Shown here in pieces: positions 9,254 to 19,227 of a DNA stretch of 64,000 bases. Below the pieces are notes generated by a model, which was not told the DNA's origin, made no database searches, and worked only from the letters and a program-made list of their open reading frames with translations. The position numbers were made by a program, and so were the translations under genes. The DNA comes from Corynebacterium sp. ACRPH (GTDB lineage: Bacteria > Actinomycetota > Actinomycetes > Mycobacteriales > Mycobacteriaceae), in the NCBI RefSeq assembly GCF_022347285.1, contig NZ_JAKRND010000005.1, positions 62,001-126,000 on the forward strand, in the 5' to 3' direction. The stretch's first letter is position 1, and each line of letters starts with the position of its first letter.

Positions 9254-9270
9254 CTCCCTGGAACCGGGAG
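9254..9270. terminator. Weak hairpin downstream of the M17 peptidase gene
   Basis: CTCCC and GGGAG pair around a 7-nt loop in the 143-bp gap between the peptidase stop codon and the methyltransferase start. Read on the minus strand it is followed by a mixed T/A tract. This is a weak candidate for a terminator between two co-directional genes. Confidence 0.25.
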
Positions 9271-9363
9271 CGAACAAACGACCACCCCATCGTAAACCGT
9301 CCACCGCCCGAAATGTATATCGGGCAGGTGTGTATCCGCGGGCAGTCTAAAGCGCCACTGGAA

Positions 9364-10842
9364 CTAGTGGATCAACCACTGCACCAGCGTGCGCGCTCCG
9401 AAGCCTGTGCCCACCGGAGTGACTTCGTCATAAGTGGATTCCACACGCCCCGGGCCGGCGATGTCCAGGTGGATCAGCGGCACGCCGCGGGTAAAGCGGC
9501 GCAGGAACATTGCGGCGGTAGTCGCGCCCGGCCCCTTCGGGGTCTGGCGCACGTCGGCGATCTTGGAGGTTACGTTCTCCTCCAGGTACTCCTGCATCGG
9601 CATTGGCCACCAGCGCTCACCTACGATCGCGCCGCGACGGGCGAGCTTGACGCCCGCGCCCCAGTTATCGGAGAACACAGCGCCCGTGCGCAGACCCAGC
9701 GCCACCTTGGCCGCACCCGTCAGTGTCGCGACGGTCACCACAGCGGCGGGCTTGTATTTCTTCGCTCCGTAGCTCACCGCATCGGCCAGAATCATGCGCC
9801 CCTCGGCATCGGTGTTCGTCACCTCGGAGGTCAGGCCGCCATAGTGTTCCACCACGTCGCCGGGGCGGTAGGACTTTCCATCGATCATGTTTTCCGCCGT
9901 CGGGATCAGCGCCACGACCTTGCGGGGTACCTGCTGCTCCGCCAGGGCGCGGAAAGCGGCGATAACGCTGGCTCCGCCGGTCATGTCGGTACGCATGGTG
10001 TCCATGCCCGCGGCCGGCTTCACGCTGATGCCACCCGTATCGAAGGTCACGCCCTTGCCCACCAGCACGGCGGTGCGACGGCGGCGGCGCTGATCCACCT
10101 TCTGCGGATCCCACACCAGCTCGATCAGCATCGGCGGGCGGGAGGATCCCCCGCCGACGGCCAAAATGCCACCGAAGCCCTTGTCCTTGAGCCAGCCCGC
10201 GTCGCGCAGTCGCACCTTCACACCGTCCAGGTCCTCCACGGCCTTCTTAGCCTGGGTGGCCAGCCACTCCGGGGACTTCACATTGGCAGGCGCGTTCGCC
10301 AGATCGCGGGACAGGCAGGTCGCCTTGCCCAAGGCCTTGCCCTCCTTCACCGCAGCAACGTAGTCGGCGGTGTCGAAGCCGTTGAACTCGTAGCCTTCCG
10401 GCAGCACGATGTGAACATCGCGCACGCGGGCGGGCTTGCGCTTATTGGTAGTGACAAAGCTGTGGTTGCCGACGATCAGGCCGATGACCAGGGAGCGGAC
10501 GTTGGCGGGGGTGAATTCCTCCGGCAGGTGCACCTGCACAATGTGCTTCTTCGCGCGCACGGGGTGGCCATCAACGACCTTGCCGATGCGGCGCACCAGC
10601 CGGGCACCGGCGCCCCGCCAGCCGTCTTCCAGGAACTCCCGGCCATCGCTGAGGTCCAGCGGGCGGCTCGGCTCGGTGGGCACCCAGGCCACAAACTGGC
10701 CGGAGGCATCCAGCTCGACCTCGTCCGGCGCGTTCGCGCCAGGTGCGACCTTCACCTGGGTTTCGATGATCTCGGAGCCCTCCGCGCGCGGGCCGATCGT
10801 CACACGGGTCACTTTCTGGGGAATGCTTGGGATCGGTGCCAT
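9364..10842 (-). CDS. pepA: Leucyl aminopeptidase family (M17) protein
   Basis: A 492-residue cytosolic metallo-aminopeptidase of the M17 family. The metal and catalytic motifs are all visible: VGKGVTFDTGGISVKPAAGM (Lys and Asp ligands), the catalytic region of residues around TAENMIDGKSYRPGDVV, and the signature NTDAEGRMILADAVSYG. The N-terminal domain (about residues 1-170) is the less conserved regulatory domain. It starts 3 bp after the DivIVA-domain gene, so the two are probably translated from one mRNA. Confidence 0.92.
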   Translation of the reverse strand: MAPIPSIPQKVTRVTIGPRAEGSEIIETQVKVAPGANAPDEVELDASGQFVAWVPTEPSRPLDLSDGREFLEDGWRGAGARLVRRIGKVVDGHPVRAKKHIVQVHLPEEFTPANVRSLVIGLIVGNHSFVTTNKRKPARVRDVHIVLPEGYEFNGFDTADYVAAVKEGKALGKATCLSRDLANAPANVKSPEWLATQAKKAVEDLDGVKVRLRDAGWLKDKGFGGILAVGGGSSRPPMLIELVWDPQKVDQRRRRRTAVLVGKGVTFDTGGISVKPAAGMDTMRTDMTGGASVIAAFRALAEQQVPRKVVALIPTAENMIDGKSYRPGDVVEHYGGLTSEVTNTDAEGRMILADAVSYGAKKYKPAAVVTVATLTGAAKVALGLRTGAVFSDNWGAGVKLARRGAIVGERWWPMPMQEYLEENVTSKIADVRQTPKGPGATTAAMFLRRFTRGVPLIHLDIAGPGRVESTYDEVTPVGTGFGARTLVQWLIH

Positions 10843-10845
10843 TGC

Positions 10846-11241
10846 TTAACGCTCCTGTTCACGGGTGTCTGCGACGTCGGTTTCGACGGTGTTTGTTTCG
10901 GTGGTGACTGTTTCCACAGCGTGGACTTCTGCCGCATGGTCCTCTGCAGCGTTGGCCGCGCCGCCGACTTGCTGCTCCAGCTCCTCGATGCGTCCGGCGA
11001 GGCGGTCGATGTAGAAGTCCACTTCAGCTTGGTTGTAGCCGCGAATCTCCAGCGAGAATCCGATGTCCCGGATCCCCTCGGCGGTCAGCGGGCTGTTCTC
11101 CAGGTTCTCCCAGTGCTGTAGCTTTGCGTTTCCCGCGGTCACGGGCGGCAGCGCCTCACCGCGTCCGAACACAGTACCGAGTAGATAAACCAGGAGCGCA
11201 CCGACGAGGAACGCTCCGACGAGAGACAACAACCAAAACAT
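10846..11241 (-). CDS. Membrane-anchored DivIVA-domain protein
   Basis: A 131-residue protein with one N-terminal membrane helix (WLLSLVGAFLVGALLVYLLG). A short DivIVA-type motif follows (FSLEIRGYNQAEVDFYIDRL, residues about 60-79), then a coiled segment and an acidic Thr/Glu-rich tail. Such proteins are conserved in mycolate-containing actinobacteria and are thought to act at the cell envelope or pole, but the exact role is not established. It is upstream of and nearly abuts pepA, and lies 50 bp downstream of the LOG-family gene. Confidence 0.8.
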   Translation of the reverse strand: MFWLLSLVGAFLVGALLVYLLGTVFGRGEALPPVTAGNAKLQHWENLENSPLTAEGIRDIGFSLEIRGYNQAEVDFYIDRLAGRIEELEQQVGGAANAAEDHAAEVHAVETVTTETNTVETDVADTREQER

Positions 11242-11291
11242 ACCTATTAATCTACCGCCTCAAGGGCTCGTTTCGGCGGCCTGCGGAGGTT

Positions 11292-12185
11292 CTACTTGGT
11301 TCCCGACCCCTTCGTCGGCTTCTCCTTGGCCCCCTCGGCCAGCTCCGCCTCGTCACCGAAACGCTCAAGCTCTGCGTCGATCCGCTCTTGCTCCAGTGCC
11401 AGCTCCTCCTGGCGGATCTTCAACTTCCTCACGTGGTTATCGTGTGCGTCCACGCAGATCCGCACGGCCTCGGCCGGGTCGTCGGTGACGTGGAACAGGT
11501 CCACGTCCTCTGGGGAGATCATGCCTTCCTCGACCAGCCGGTCATGGATCCAGTCGACCAGCCCGCCCCAGAACTCCTTGCCGATCAGGATTATCGGGAA
11601 CTTGCGGATCTTCTCCGTCTGCACCATCACCAGAGCCTCGAACAGCTCGTCCAGAGTGCCGTAGCCGCCGGGCAGGCAGATAAAAGCCTGCGAGTATTTC
11701 AGGAACATGGTCTTGCGCACGAAAAAGTAGCGGAAGTTCAGCCCCAGGTCCACCCACTGGTTCATGCCTTGCTCCATGGGGAGCTCGATGCCAAGGCCGA
11801 TGGACATGCCGCCGGATTCCTGCGCGCCACGGTTCGGGGCTTCCATCAGGCCCGGCCCGCCGCCGGTGATTGTCGCGTAGCCGGCCTCGTTGATCAGCCG
11901 TCCCAGTTCCAGGCCCTTTTCGTAGTACTCGTGGCCGGGCTTCACGCGCGCGGATCCGAACACCGTTACAGCCTTCGGGATCTTCGCCAGCGCACCGAAC
12001 CCGTCGACGAATTCGGACTGAATACGCATCACGCGCCACGGATCGGTGTGCAGCCAATCAATGCTGGCCTGCTCCCCCAGCAGTCGCTGATCCGTGGTGG
12101 ACTTCTGCTTCTGGCTGTGCCTCTTGCCGCGCAGCAGCATCGGTCCGCGGAGCCGGAATTCTCGGTCGTTTTCGCTGGTAGTCAT
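11292..12185 (-). CDS. LOG family (TIGR00730) Rossmann-fold nucleotide phosphoribohydrolase
   Basis: A 297-residue protein with the LOG family signature PGGYGTLDELFE (catalytic Arg/Glu region) and the preceding GGGPGLMEAPNRGAQE. Characterised members release free cytokinin-type bases from nucleoside 5'-monophosphates, and a corynebacterial member was shown to hydrolyse AMP. An older label is lysine decarboxylase, which is not supported. The ~60-residue N-terminal extension and basic C-terminus are typical of the actinobacterial dapE-linked version. Located 160 bp downstream of dapE on the same strand. Confidence 0.88.
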   Translation of the reverse strand: MTTSENDREFRLRGPMLLRGKRHSQKQKSTTDQRLLGEQASIDWLHTDPWRVMRIQSEFVDGFGALAKIPKAVTVFGSARVKPGHEYYEKGLELGRLINEAGYATITGGGPGLMEAPNRGAQESGGMSIGLGIELPMEQGMNQWVDLGLNFRYFFVRKTMFLKYSQAFICLPGGYGTLDELFEALVMVQTEKIRKFPIILIGKEFWGGLVDWIHDRLVEEGMISPEDVDLFHVTDDPAEAVRICVDAHDNHVRKLKIRQEELALEQERIDAELERFGDEAELAEGAKEKPTKGSGTK

Positions 12186-12346
12186 GCGTTCGTGTGCCTT
12201 AAATGTCTGGTCGATCTTTATACTTCTTTGTGCCTCTCACGCTACTGGCTGCAGGCTCGCGGCGCTCGTTATGGATGACGCCATCACCCCTCCACCCAGC
12301 ACACGCCTTCCCCCTATGGCACTCGCGGGGAAAGGCGGAAGAGGAG

Positions 12347-13501
12347 CTAGCGGGAGAGGAACTGGATCAACTGGCGGCTGACCTCTTCGATCTGCGCCAC
12401 CGGGCAGCGCTCGTCCTTCGTGTGACACAGCCCCGGGTCGCCGGGGCCGAAGTTCACGGCGGGGATGCCCAGCTCGGTGAAACGGGCCACGTCGGTCCAG
12501 CCGTACTTCGGGCGCACCCGCCCTCCTGTGGCCTCCACAAGCTTCGCCGCGAAGGGTTGGTTCAAGCCTGGGGCGGCTGCGGCTGCGGCGTCATCAAGAA
12601 GGACAGAGAAACCCTCGGCAGGGCTATCAGGCGTGCCCACCTGCAGCACCTCGCACAGGTGCGCCAGAGCCTCGTCCACGCTGCGGTTCGGCGCGTAGCG
12701 GAAGTTGATGAAAGCCCAGGCCTCGTCGGGAATGGTGTTGTTGGCTACGCCGGATTCGGCCATGACCGCGTTGAGGCCCTCCTTGTAGGTCAGGCCGTCG
12801 ATCTCCACGTCCTGCGGCTCATAATCCGCCACGCGCACCAGCACACGGGCCAGATCGTGGAGCGCGTTGTGGCCGAGCCAGCTGCGAGCGGAGTGCGCGC
12901 GAGCTCCCAGGCCGGTGACCTTCACGCGGATGGTTCCCTGGCAGCCAGCCTCGATCATCGCCCCGGACGGCTCGCCCAGCAGCGCCAGATCGCCCTCCAA
13001 CAGGTCGGGGTCGGACTGCACCAGGTGATTCAGGCCGTTGTACTTGGTGGCCACCTCTTCCCCCTCGTAGAGCACCAGCGTCAGGTCGCAGGCCAGCTCC
13101 GGGGAGTTCGCCAGAGTGGCGAAGGCATGCGCGTAGCAGGCTGCGCCCGACTTCATGTCCACGGAGCCGAGGCCGAAGATGGTCTGCTCCCCCGTCTCCG
13201 GGTCCGGCCCCAGGCGCGAGGGCAGGTTATCCGCCGGCGGCACGGTATCCAGGTGGCCCGCCAGAATCACCCGATCCCCAAGGCCGCGATGGGTGCGCGC
13301 GACCAGGGTGTTTCCTCGGCGCGTGACCTCTACGTTCTCGATGGCACGCAGGGCGGGCTCGACAGCGTCGGCGATCTCCTGCTCGTGGTGCGACTCGCTG
13401 TAGATGTCAACGAGCTGGCGGGTCAGGGGGACCGCCCCGGCGACCAAGTCGATGGAAGGTGCTGAAGTTTTGGAAGATTCTGAAGGTTCTGCAGTATTCA
13501 T
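12347..13501 (-). CDS. dapE: Succinyl-diaminopimelate desuccinylase
   Basis: A 384-residue M20 metallohydrolase that removes succinate from N-succinyl-LL-diaminopimelate in lysine and cell-wall precursor synthesis. VILAGHLDTVP (zinc-binding His and Asp), FGLGSVDMKSG (second zinc region) and VLYEGEEVA (catalytic Glu) are seen in order, and the dimerisation insert follows. The C-terminal FGPGDPGLCHTKDERCPV carries the last His ligand. It belongs with dapD (15.1 kb) and dapC (17.1 kb) as a scattered local dap set. Confidence 0.94.
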   Translation of the reverse strand: MNTAEPSESSKTSAPSIDLVAGAVPLTRQLVDIYSESHHEQEIADAVEPALRAIENVEVTRRGNTLVARTHRGLGDRVILAGHLDTVPPADNLPSRLGPDPETGEQTIFGLGSVDMKSGAACYAHAFATLANSPELACDLTLVLYEGEEVATKYNGLNHLVQSDPDLLEGDLALLGEPSGAMIEAGCQGTIRVKVTGLGARAHSARSWLGHNALHDLARVLVRVADYEPQDVEIDGLTYKEGLNAVMAESGVANNTIPDEAWAFINFRYAPNRSVDEALAHLCEVLQVGTPDSPAEGFSVLLDDAAAAAAPGLNQPFAAKLVEATGGRVRPKYGWTDVARFTELGIPAVNFGPGDPGLCHTKDERCPVAQIEEVSRQLIQFLSR

Positions 13502-13639
13502 TGCTTGCGATCCTAGACCAGCTGGCAGCCCGCCGTCGGGGGCAGGCAGGAGTTCTGCAGGGTAGAAAAACTAACCGCCACAGGGGCTAAAAGTACCCAT
13601 GCTGGCCTTTAACCAGAACGGTTGTGTTCTAATTTTGGT

Positions 13640-15085
13640 ATGAAGACTCGAAACTCCGATTCAGGTGCCGCGGAAGGCACCTCTAACGAGCTGGGGCACG
13701 GCCTAGAGACTCGTCACCTAACAATGATGGGCTTGGGCTCAGCTGTGGGCGCCGGACTGTTCCTCGGCACCGGCGTAGGCATCCAGGCCGCAGGCCCGGC
13801 CGTACTGCTTTCCTACATCGTCGCCGGCATCGTGGTGATAGCCGTGATGCAGATGCTCGGCGAGCTCGCCGCCGCCCGCCCGGCCTCCGGCACCTTCGCC
13901 ACCTACGGCCAGATGGCCTTCGGCCGCTGGAATGGCTTCGCCCTGGGCTGGCTGTACTGGTTCATGCTGATCATGGTGATGGGCGCCGAGATTACCGGCG
14001 CGGGCGCGATCATGGGCGCGTGGTTCGGCGTGGAAGGCTGGATTCCCGGCCTGGTGTGCGTGGTGTTATTCACCATCGTGAACCTGGTAGGTGTGCGGGG
14101 CTTCGGCGAGTTCGAATACTGGTTCGCCTTCATCAAGGTCGCCGTTATCATTATCTTCCTGGTTATCGGCACGGGCCTGCTGCTGGGGCTGTTCCCCAGC
14201 TACGACTCCCCTGGCCTGAGCAACTTCTCTGACTTCGCCCCCAACGGCATCTCCGGCATGGCGGTAGGCCTGCTGGCTGTGGCCTTCGCCTTCGGTGGCA
14301 TCGAGATCGTGACGATCGCCGCCGCGGAGTCGAAGGATCCAGCGAACTCCATCGCCGCCGCCGTGCGCGCCGTCATCTGGCGTATCTCCATTTTCTACCT
14401 GGGCAGTGTCTTTCTCATCACGGCTCTGCTGCCCTTCGACACCCTGGGTGAGGCTGAGTCCGCCGAGGAGTCTCCGTTCACCCGCATCCTGGCCCTCGCC
14501 CAGATCCCGGGCATCGCGGAGATCATGGAGGTCGTGATCGTCCTAGCTCTGCTGTCGGCCTTCAACGCGCAGATCTATGCCACCAGCCGCCTGATGTACA
14601 GCTTCTCCCAGGAACGCAACGCGCCGCGCTGGTTCCGCAAGACCAACGCCCAGAAGGTGCCTTACCGAGCCGTGTGGTGCTCCCTGTTCTTCGCCTTCGT
14701 TTCCGTGGCCCTGCAGGTGTGGGGTCCAGAGGACCTGATCAAGATCCTGTTCAACGCCGTCGGCGGCACGCTGCTGGTCATTTGGATGGTCATCGTGTTG
14801 GCGCAGATCAAGCTACGCCCCACCTTCGAGCGCGACGGCAGCCTCTCCGTGCGCATGTGGGGCTACCCTGTGCTGTCCTGGCTGACGTTCCTGGCACTGA
14901 TCGCTCTGATGATCCTGATGCTCTTCGACGAGGGCGCCCGTTTGCAGGTCATCACCGTCGCCGTCGCCTTTGTCGCCTTGAGCCTGATCGGCCTGGCGCT
15001 GCAGAAGACGCAGGGATCGCAGGAGGCCGATGGCAGTACTGACGCTGCTGGCACTGCTGCGGTAAACAACAACTCCACCACATAG
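13640..15085 (+). CDS. Amino acid permease (APC superfamily, AroP-like)
   Basis: An ~480-residue permease with about twelve predicted membrane helices. The first helix carries [20 protein letters not shown], the substrate and Na/H-interacting GxG region of APC transporters, preceded by [12 protein letters not shown] as in AroP/LysP/GabP-type proteins. The cytoplasmic loop [20 protein letters not shown] is another family mark. The ATG at 13640 places the start six codons after an unlikely TTG. The substrate is not certain; lysine or aromatic amino acid transport would fit, and location between dapE and dapD is suggestive only. Confidence 0.88.
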   Translation: MKTRNSDSGAAEGTSNELGHGLETRHLTMMGLGSAVGAGLFLGTGVGIQAAGPAVLLSYIVAGIVVIAVMQMLGELAAARPASGTFATYGQMAFGRWNGFALGWLYWFMLIMVMGAEITGAGAIMGAWFGVEGWIPGLVCVVLFTIVNLVGVRGFGEFEYWFAFIKVAVIIIFLVIGTGLLLGLFPSYDSPGLSNFSDFAPNGISGMAVGLLAVAFAFGGIEIVTIAAAESKDPANSIAAAVRAVIWRISIFYLGSVFLITALLPFDTLGEAESAEESPFTRILALAQIPGIAEIMEVVIVLALLSAFNAQIYATSRLMYSFSQERNAPRWFRKTNAQKVPYRAVWCSLFFAFVSVALQVWGPEDLIKILFNAVGGTLLVIWMVIVLAQIKLRPTFERDGSLSVRMWGYPVLSWLTFLALIALMILMLFDEGARLQVITVAVAFVALSLIGLALQKTQGSQEADGSTDAAGTAAVNNNSTT

Positions 15086-15114
15086 GCACAAACTCATATG
15101 TAGGATCGGCAACC

Positions 15115-16122
15115 ATGACTTCTGCTTATGGAAATGGATTTGCCACTCTGACCGATTCCGGCAATGTGCTGGACACCTGGTTCTTCGAGTTCGACCTCGG
15201 CTCTGCCGATGCTGGTGCCGCTGAGGCGGGCACGCAGGTGCTCGATCTTACTGACGCCAGCACCTCCGCCCCTGATTCCTTCCGTCCCCTGGCCAACCTC
15301 GTCGGCACAGACGAGGTCCGCGGTACCCGCCGCGTAGCAGTGACCACTACCATTGCCGACCTGGATGCTCCTCCCGCCGATGCGTACGACGCCTACCTGC
15401 GCCTGCACCTGATCTCCGGCCGCAAGATCCAGCCCCACGGCTGCAACTTGGATGGCCTGTTCGGTCTGCTTAGCAACGTAGTCTGGACGAACCACGGCCC
15501 GTGCGCCGTCCCCGGTTTCGAGTCTGTCCGCGCCCGCCTACAGGCTGAGCGCGGTCCGGTGACTGTCTACAGCGTGGATAAGTTCCCGCGCATGGTGGAC
15601 TACGTGGTTCCCACGGGTGTGCGCATCGGCGATGCGGATCGCGTGCGCCTGGGCGCCCACCTGGCCGAGGGCACGACCGTCATGCACGAAGGCTTCGTTA
15701 ACTTCAACGCGGGCACGCTGGGCTCCTCCATGGTTGAGGGGCGCATTTCCGGTGGGGTTGTCGTCGGCGACGGCTCCGATATCGGCGGCGGTGCTTCCAT
15801 CATGGGCACCCTGTCCGGTGGCGGCAAGGAGGTTATCTCCGTCGGTGAGCGCTGCCTACTGGGAGCGAACTCCGGCGTGGGCATTTCCCTGGGCGATGAT
15901 GTCACCGTCGAGGCCGGCCTGTATATCACTTTCGGCACCAAGGTGACACTGACCGACGAGGTGGCCAAGCAGTTGGGCAAGCAGGCAGGCGAATCCGTCA
16001 AGGCCTCCGAGCTTTCCGGCGCCAGCGGCATTCTGTTCCGCCGCAACTCCATCTCCGGCGCGGTCGAGGCCGTCGCAAACGCCTCCGCCGTCGAGCTCAA
16101 CGAGGCCCTGCACGCCAACTAA
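15115..16122 (+). CDS. dapD: 2,3,4,5-tetrahydropyridine-2,6-dicarboxylate N-succinyltransferase
   Basis: Acyltransferase that uses succinyl-CoA to make N-succinyl-2-amino-6-ketopimelate in the succinylase branch of diaminopimelate synthesis. The 335-residue protein has the actinobacterial DapD layout: an N-terminal helical domain, then a left-handed beta-helix beginning at [20 protein letters not shown] and continuing through [22 protein letters not shown]-terminal cap follows. Starts 30 bp after the permease gene, so the two are probably co-transcribed. Confidence 0.94.
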   Translation: MTSAYGNGFATLTDSGNVLDTWFFEFDLGSADAGAAEAGTQVLDLTDASTSAPDSFRPLANLVGTDEVRGTRRVAVTTTIADLDAPPADAYDAYLRLHLISGRKIQPHGCNLDGLFGLLSNVVWTNHGPCAVPGFESVRARLQAERGPVTVYSVDKFPRMVDYVVPTGVRIGDADRVRLGAHLAEGTTVMHEGFVNFNAGTLGSSMVEGRISGGVVVGDGSDIGGGASIMGTLSGGGKEVISVGERCLLGANSGVGISLGDDVTVEAGLYITFGTKVTLTDEVAKQLGKQAGESVKASELSGASGILFRRNSISGAVEAVANASAVELNEALHAN

Positions 16123-16145
16123 GTTCCGCACCCCTAGCCCGTGCA

Positions 16146-17075
16146 CTAACTAGGTGCATCAGCTCCCCACTGTGCCCACGGGTCTTCCAGGCAGCACTCA
16201 ATTTCGATGCGCTGCCTGTTTTTTGATGACGCCACCAGTGCCAGCTCAATAGCGACGGCACGCAAGCACAGGGGGCCCACCCCGGGACGGTATTCCGGAT
16301 ACGTGTCATCGCCGTAGATGGGAGCGCCCAGGTGATTCATCAGTACCCGCAGCTGGTGCGTGTACCCGGTCCGGGGCTGTAGTTCGTACACGGCGGTGGG
16401 AGTGCCCGCGCGTGTGGTTTCCGCGGGTGCGGCTTCCGCACCGGCACGGCTGGCCAGCTTCCGAATGCGCGTGATGGTCAGCCGTGCCTGCTCCCCGTCC
16501 ACCACCTTCACCTGCGGGTCGTCCTTGATCTTCAGCATCGGCAGCCGCACCTCCTGCCACTGCGACCCAATCTCCGGAATGTCCGCGGCCAGCGCCTGGT
16601 AGGTCTTAGAGACCTCCCGGCGCTGGAACTGGGTCTGCAGGAACCCACGGGTGGCCGGGTTGCGCGCGAGCACCAGCAGGCCGCGAGTGTCCCGGTCCAG
16701 CCGGTGGGCTGCCACCAATTCGGGCTCCTGCAGGCGCACGCGCATCAGGGACTGTGCGGTCGCGCGCAGCAGCCTGCCGTTGGGCGTAGACGGCACCCCA
16801 TGGGGCTTATCAACTACCACGGCATCCGGGCCGGAGTACAGCACAGGAATGTCCGCCGCCAACAGCTCTGCGGGTTCTTCTGGGAAGTCGGGATAGACCC
16901 ATGTGGGCGTCCGACCCGAAAGAACGAGCCCCGGTGCCAGCAAGGTGCCAGGGGCGTAGGGCGAATCGCCCGCGGCGGCGGCCAGGTAGGTGCGGCCATC
17001 GTCGGGAACGCGGCCACTCAGCATGGCTTTAACGGCGGATACGCCGTGGCGCGGCGGCGGGCGCCAGCGTTGCAA
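16146..17075 (-). CDS. RluA-family RNA pseudouridine synthase
   Basis: A 309-residue enzyme with the RluA catalytic motif HRLDRDTRGLLVLA (catalytic Asp in RLDRDT) near residue 135 and the later RTGYTHQLRVLMNHLGAPI, both diagnostic. It converts uridine to pseudouridine in rRNA or tRNA, but the target base cannot be predicted. The likely start is a TTG. It lies 27 bp downstream of dapC on the same strand and is convergent with dapD. Confidence 0.9.
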   Translation of the reverse strand: MQRWRPPPRHGVSAVKAMLSGRVPDDGRTYLAAAAGDSPYAPGTLLAPGLVLSGRTPTWVYPDFPEEPAELLAADIPVLYSGPDAVVVDKPHGVPSTPNGRLLRATAQSLMRVRLQEPELVAAHRLDRDTRGLLVLARNPATRGFLQTQFQRREVSKTYQALAADIPEIGSQWQEVRLPMLKIKDDPQVKVVDGEQARLTITRIRKLASRAGAEAAPAETTRAGTPTAVYELQPRTGYTHQLRVLMNHLGAPIYGDDTYPEYRPGVGPLCLRAVAIELALVASSKNRQRIEIECCLEDPWAQWGADAPS

Positions 17076-17102
17076 AGCCGGGATGGGGGCTCAGAGCTCC
17101 CG

Positions 17103-18239
17103 CTACTGGGCGGCTGCGGGATATTCGCCGGTCAAGCGGCGGACGGCAGCATCGATCCGCTCGTCGGTGGCGGTGAGGCCCACTCGGACAAAGTTCTTGC
17201 CCTTCGGCCCGTAGAAATCACCCGGGGCAACGAGGATGCCCTTTTCGGCCAGCTCGGCGACAGTTTCGCGACCGTCGCAGCCCTGCGTGGCCCACAGGTA
17301 CAGGCCACCGTCGGAGTACTCGATGTCGAAGCCAGCCTCCAGCAGGGCAGCCTTCAGCAGATCGCGGCGGTGGCGGTACAGCTGCTTCTGCAGAATCTCG
17401 TGGCCATCCTCCACCAGCGCGGCCACCATGGCGGACTGGATCGGCCCGGGGTTCATCAGGCCCGCGTGGCGACGGATGCCCAGCAGCTCCTGGATCAGCT
17501 CGCCGTCGCCGGCCAACCAGCCCGCACGATAAGAGGCGAGGTTGGAGGTCTTCGACAGCGAGTGCACGGCGATCAGGTTGGTGAAGTCTCCCCCACACAC
17601 CTCCGGATCCAGGAGCGACACGGGGCGCTCCTCGCCCCACCCCAGGCCCAGGTAGCACTCGTCGGAGACGATGATGGTGCCGCGTTCCCGGGCGAACTCC
17701 ACGAACTTGCGCAGGTGATCCACGCCCAGCACCTGGCCGTGCGGGTTCGCCGGGGAGTTCAGGTAGATCAGCGCCGGAGTCTGCGGCCCCAGCTTCAGCA
17801 GCGAATCGCTGCGCAGCACGTCGGCTCCGGCCAGGCGGGCGGAGACCTCGTAGGTGGGATAGGCCAACTCCGGGATCACTACCGTGTGCCCCGCCCCGAT
17901 CCCCAACAGGGTAGGCATCCAGGCAATGGCTTCCTTGGTGCCGATCACCGGTAGCACCTGCGTATCGGCACCCAGCCCCTGCACCTGGAAGCGGCGCTCC
18001 ATCGCCCCCACGATGGCCTCACGCAACTCCGGGGTGCCCTTCGTCTGCGGGTAGCCTGGCTCCGCAGCGGACTCCGTCAGCGCCAGCTGAATGGCCGGGG
18101 AGACCGGATCTACAGGAGTGCCGACCGACAAATCCACGATCCCACCGGGGTGGCTCGTCGCCTTGGCCTTAGCCTCGGCAAGCGAGTCCCATGGGAAGTC
18201 GGGTAGTCGATCGGCTACTTTGGTGCGCTTGAAGGTCAT
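17103..18239 (-). CDS. dapC: N-succinyldiaminopimelate aminotransferase
   Basis: A 378-residue class I/II PLP aminotransferase. The PLP-lysine motif is SLSKTSNLASYRAGW near residue 225, with NSPANPHGQVLG and VSDECYLGLGW giving the Asn and Asp/Tyr cofactor contacts. Together with dapD and dapE it completes the succinylase route; the fdxA-dapC order is conserved in mycobacteria and corynebacteria. The start is 78 bp after the fdxA stop. Confidence 0.93.
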   Translation of the reverse strand: MTFKRTKVADRLPDFPWDSLAEAKAKATSHPGGIVDLSVGTPVDPVSPAIQLALTESAAEPGYPQTKGTPELREAIVGAMERRFQVQGLGADTQVLPVIGTKEAIAWMPTLLGIGAGHTVVIPELAYPTYEVSARLAGADVLRSDSLLKLGPQTPALIYLNSPANPHGQVLGVDHLRKFVEFARERGTIIVSDECYLGLGWGEERPVSLLDPEVCGGDFTNLIAVHSLSKTSNLASYRAGWLAGDGELIQELLGIRRHAGLMNPGPIQSAMVAALVEDGHEILQKQLYRHRRDLLKAALLEAGFDIEYSDGGLYLWATQGCDGRETVAELAEKGILVAPGDFYGPKGKNFVRVGLTATDERIDAAVRRLTGEYPAAAQ

Positions 18240-18316
18240 GCTTGTACTTTATACCGCCTGTTTAGTGCGCCCGGCCTTAGCCGGTGCAAGTGTGGGCGTC
18301 AATAAAGAAAAAGCAG

Positions 18317-18634
18317 TTAATTTTGCGGCGGCAGGTTAGCGATCAGCTCCGCGTCGAAGTCCTGCGGCCCCAGCTTGGCGGCACCACCCGGGGAACCCAG
18401 ATCGTCGAAGAACGCCGCGTTCGCGTCGTTGTACTCTTCCCACTCGTCCGGCACGTCATCCTCGTAGAAGATGGCTTCAACCGGGCAGACTGGCTCGCAG
18501 GCACCGCAGTCCACGCACTCATCCGGGTGGATGTACAGCATGCGCTTGCCCTCGTAGATGCAGTCAACGGGGCACTCTTCTACGCAAGCGCGGTCCAATA
18601 CGTCTACACAGGGCTGCGCAATCGTGTAGGTCAT
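18317..18634 (-). CDS. fdxA: Seven-iron ferredoxin FdxA
   Basis: A 105-residue soluble electron carrier. The N-terminal cluster motifs are visible as [20 protein letters not shown] (3Fe-4S/4Fe-4S pattern) and [16 protein letters not shown] (4Fe-4S). The acidic C-terminal half is as in actinobacterial FdxA/FdxC proteins. Adjacent to dapC on the same strand. Confidence 0.95.
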   Translation of the reverse strand: MTYTIAQPCVDVLDRACVEECPVDCIYEGKRMLYIHPDECVDCGACEPVCPVEAIFYEDDVPDEWEEYNDANAAFFDDLGSPGGAAKLGPQDFDAELIANLPPQN

Positions 18635-18703
18635 CGTCTAAATACCTACCCTTTCTGGAAAGTTCGTCATACTCCACAGAGCTCTCTTTGAGCTTCTATT
18701 CTG

Positions 18704-19153
18704 TCACTTCAGCGGTTCTAGTGAAAACTGAGGGCGAAGTGGCCACGCGGCCGCTGCCATACCGACCACAAGCAGCAGCATAGACCACACGGTCTGCGGC
18801 ATTAACGTCGCCTCGCCGAAAGGCAGCTCCGGCCACATCACCGCTAGTAAATAGCCGGCCAGCCACACTAGCGCGGGAATGCCCGCTATCAGCTTGTTAT
18901 CGGTCCACAGCAGCGCGGTTTTCGTCACCGCGCGGTTAAAGAAGAACGCAAACAAGATGGTCCACGGCAGCGGCACCAGTGTGTCCCCCACCGTGATGCG
19001 CGAGCCGATGTATAGAACGCTGATGAACAGCCCGAACAGCGCGCCGATGGAGAGCCAGACGATGCCGGAAATGCGCTCAGCGCGCGTTGTATCCTGGCGT
19101 GCTTGGCTCTTGGTGGGGTGGCCCCAGTTGGGCTCGTCCTTCTTCGCGTTCAC
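18704..19153 (-). CDS. Hypothetical membrane protein
   Basis: About 149 residues with four predicted membrane helices (IVWLSIGALFGLFISVLYIG, PWTILFAFFFNRAVTKTALL, IPALVWLAGYLLAVMW, SMLLLVVGMAAAAWPL). The preferred start is the GTG at 19153 preceded by GGATGGA. The N-terminus is hydrophilic (AKKDEPNWGHPTKSQ). I do not recognise a characterised family. It is downstream of mshB on the same strand with a 74-bp gap, an arrangement common in corynebacteria. Confidence 0.7.
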   Translation of the reverse strand: MNAKKDEPNWGHPTKSQARQDTTRAERISGIVWLSIGALFGLFISVLYIGSRITVGDTLVPLPWTILFAFFFNRAVTKTALLWTDNKLIAGIPALVWLAGYLLAVMWPELPFGEATLMPQTVWSMLLLVVGMAAAAWPLRPQFSLEPLK

Positions 19154-19227
19154 GTCGATCCATCCTAGTGCCCTACCCCGCCGGGCATCCAAGGCCACGC
19201 GGTGTAGAGCTTAACTGCCCAGCCGCC

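Noticed and set aside
9313-11121. A 602-codon frame opposite pepA and the DivIVA gene
   Set aside because: It spans two genes with clear motifs on the other strand, so it is an antisense artefact.
11292-12185. Lysine decarboxylase
   Set aside because: The PGGYGTLDE motif is that of LOG phosphoribohydrolases; the old label is a misnomer and PLP motifs are absent.
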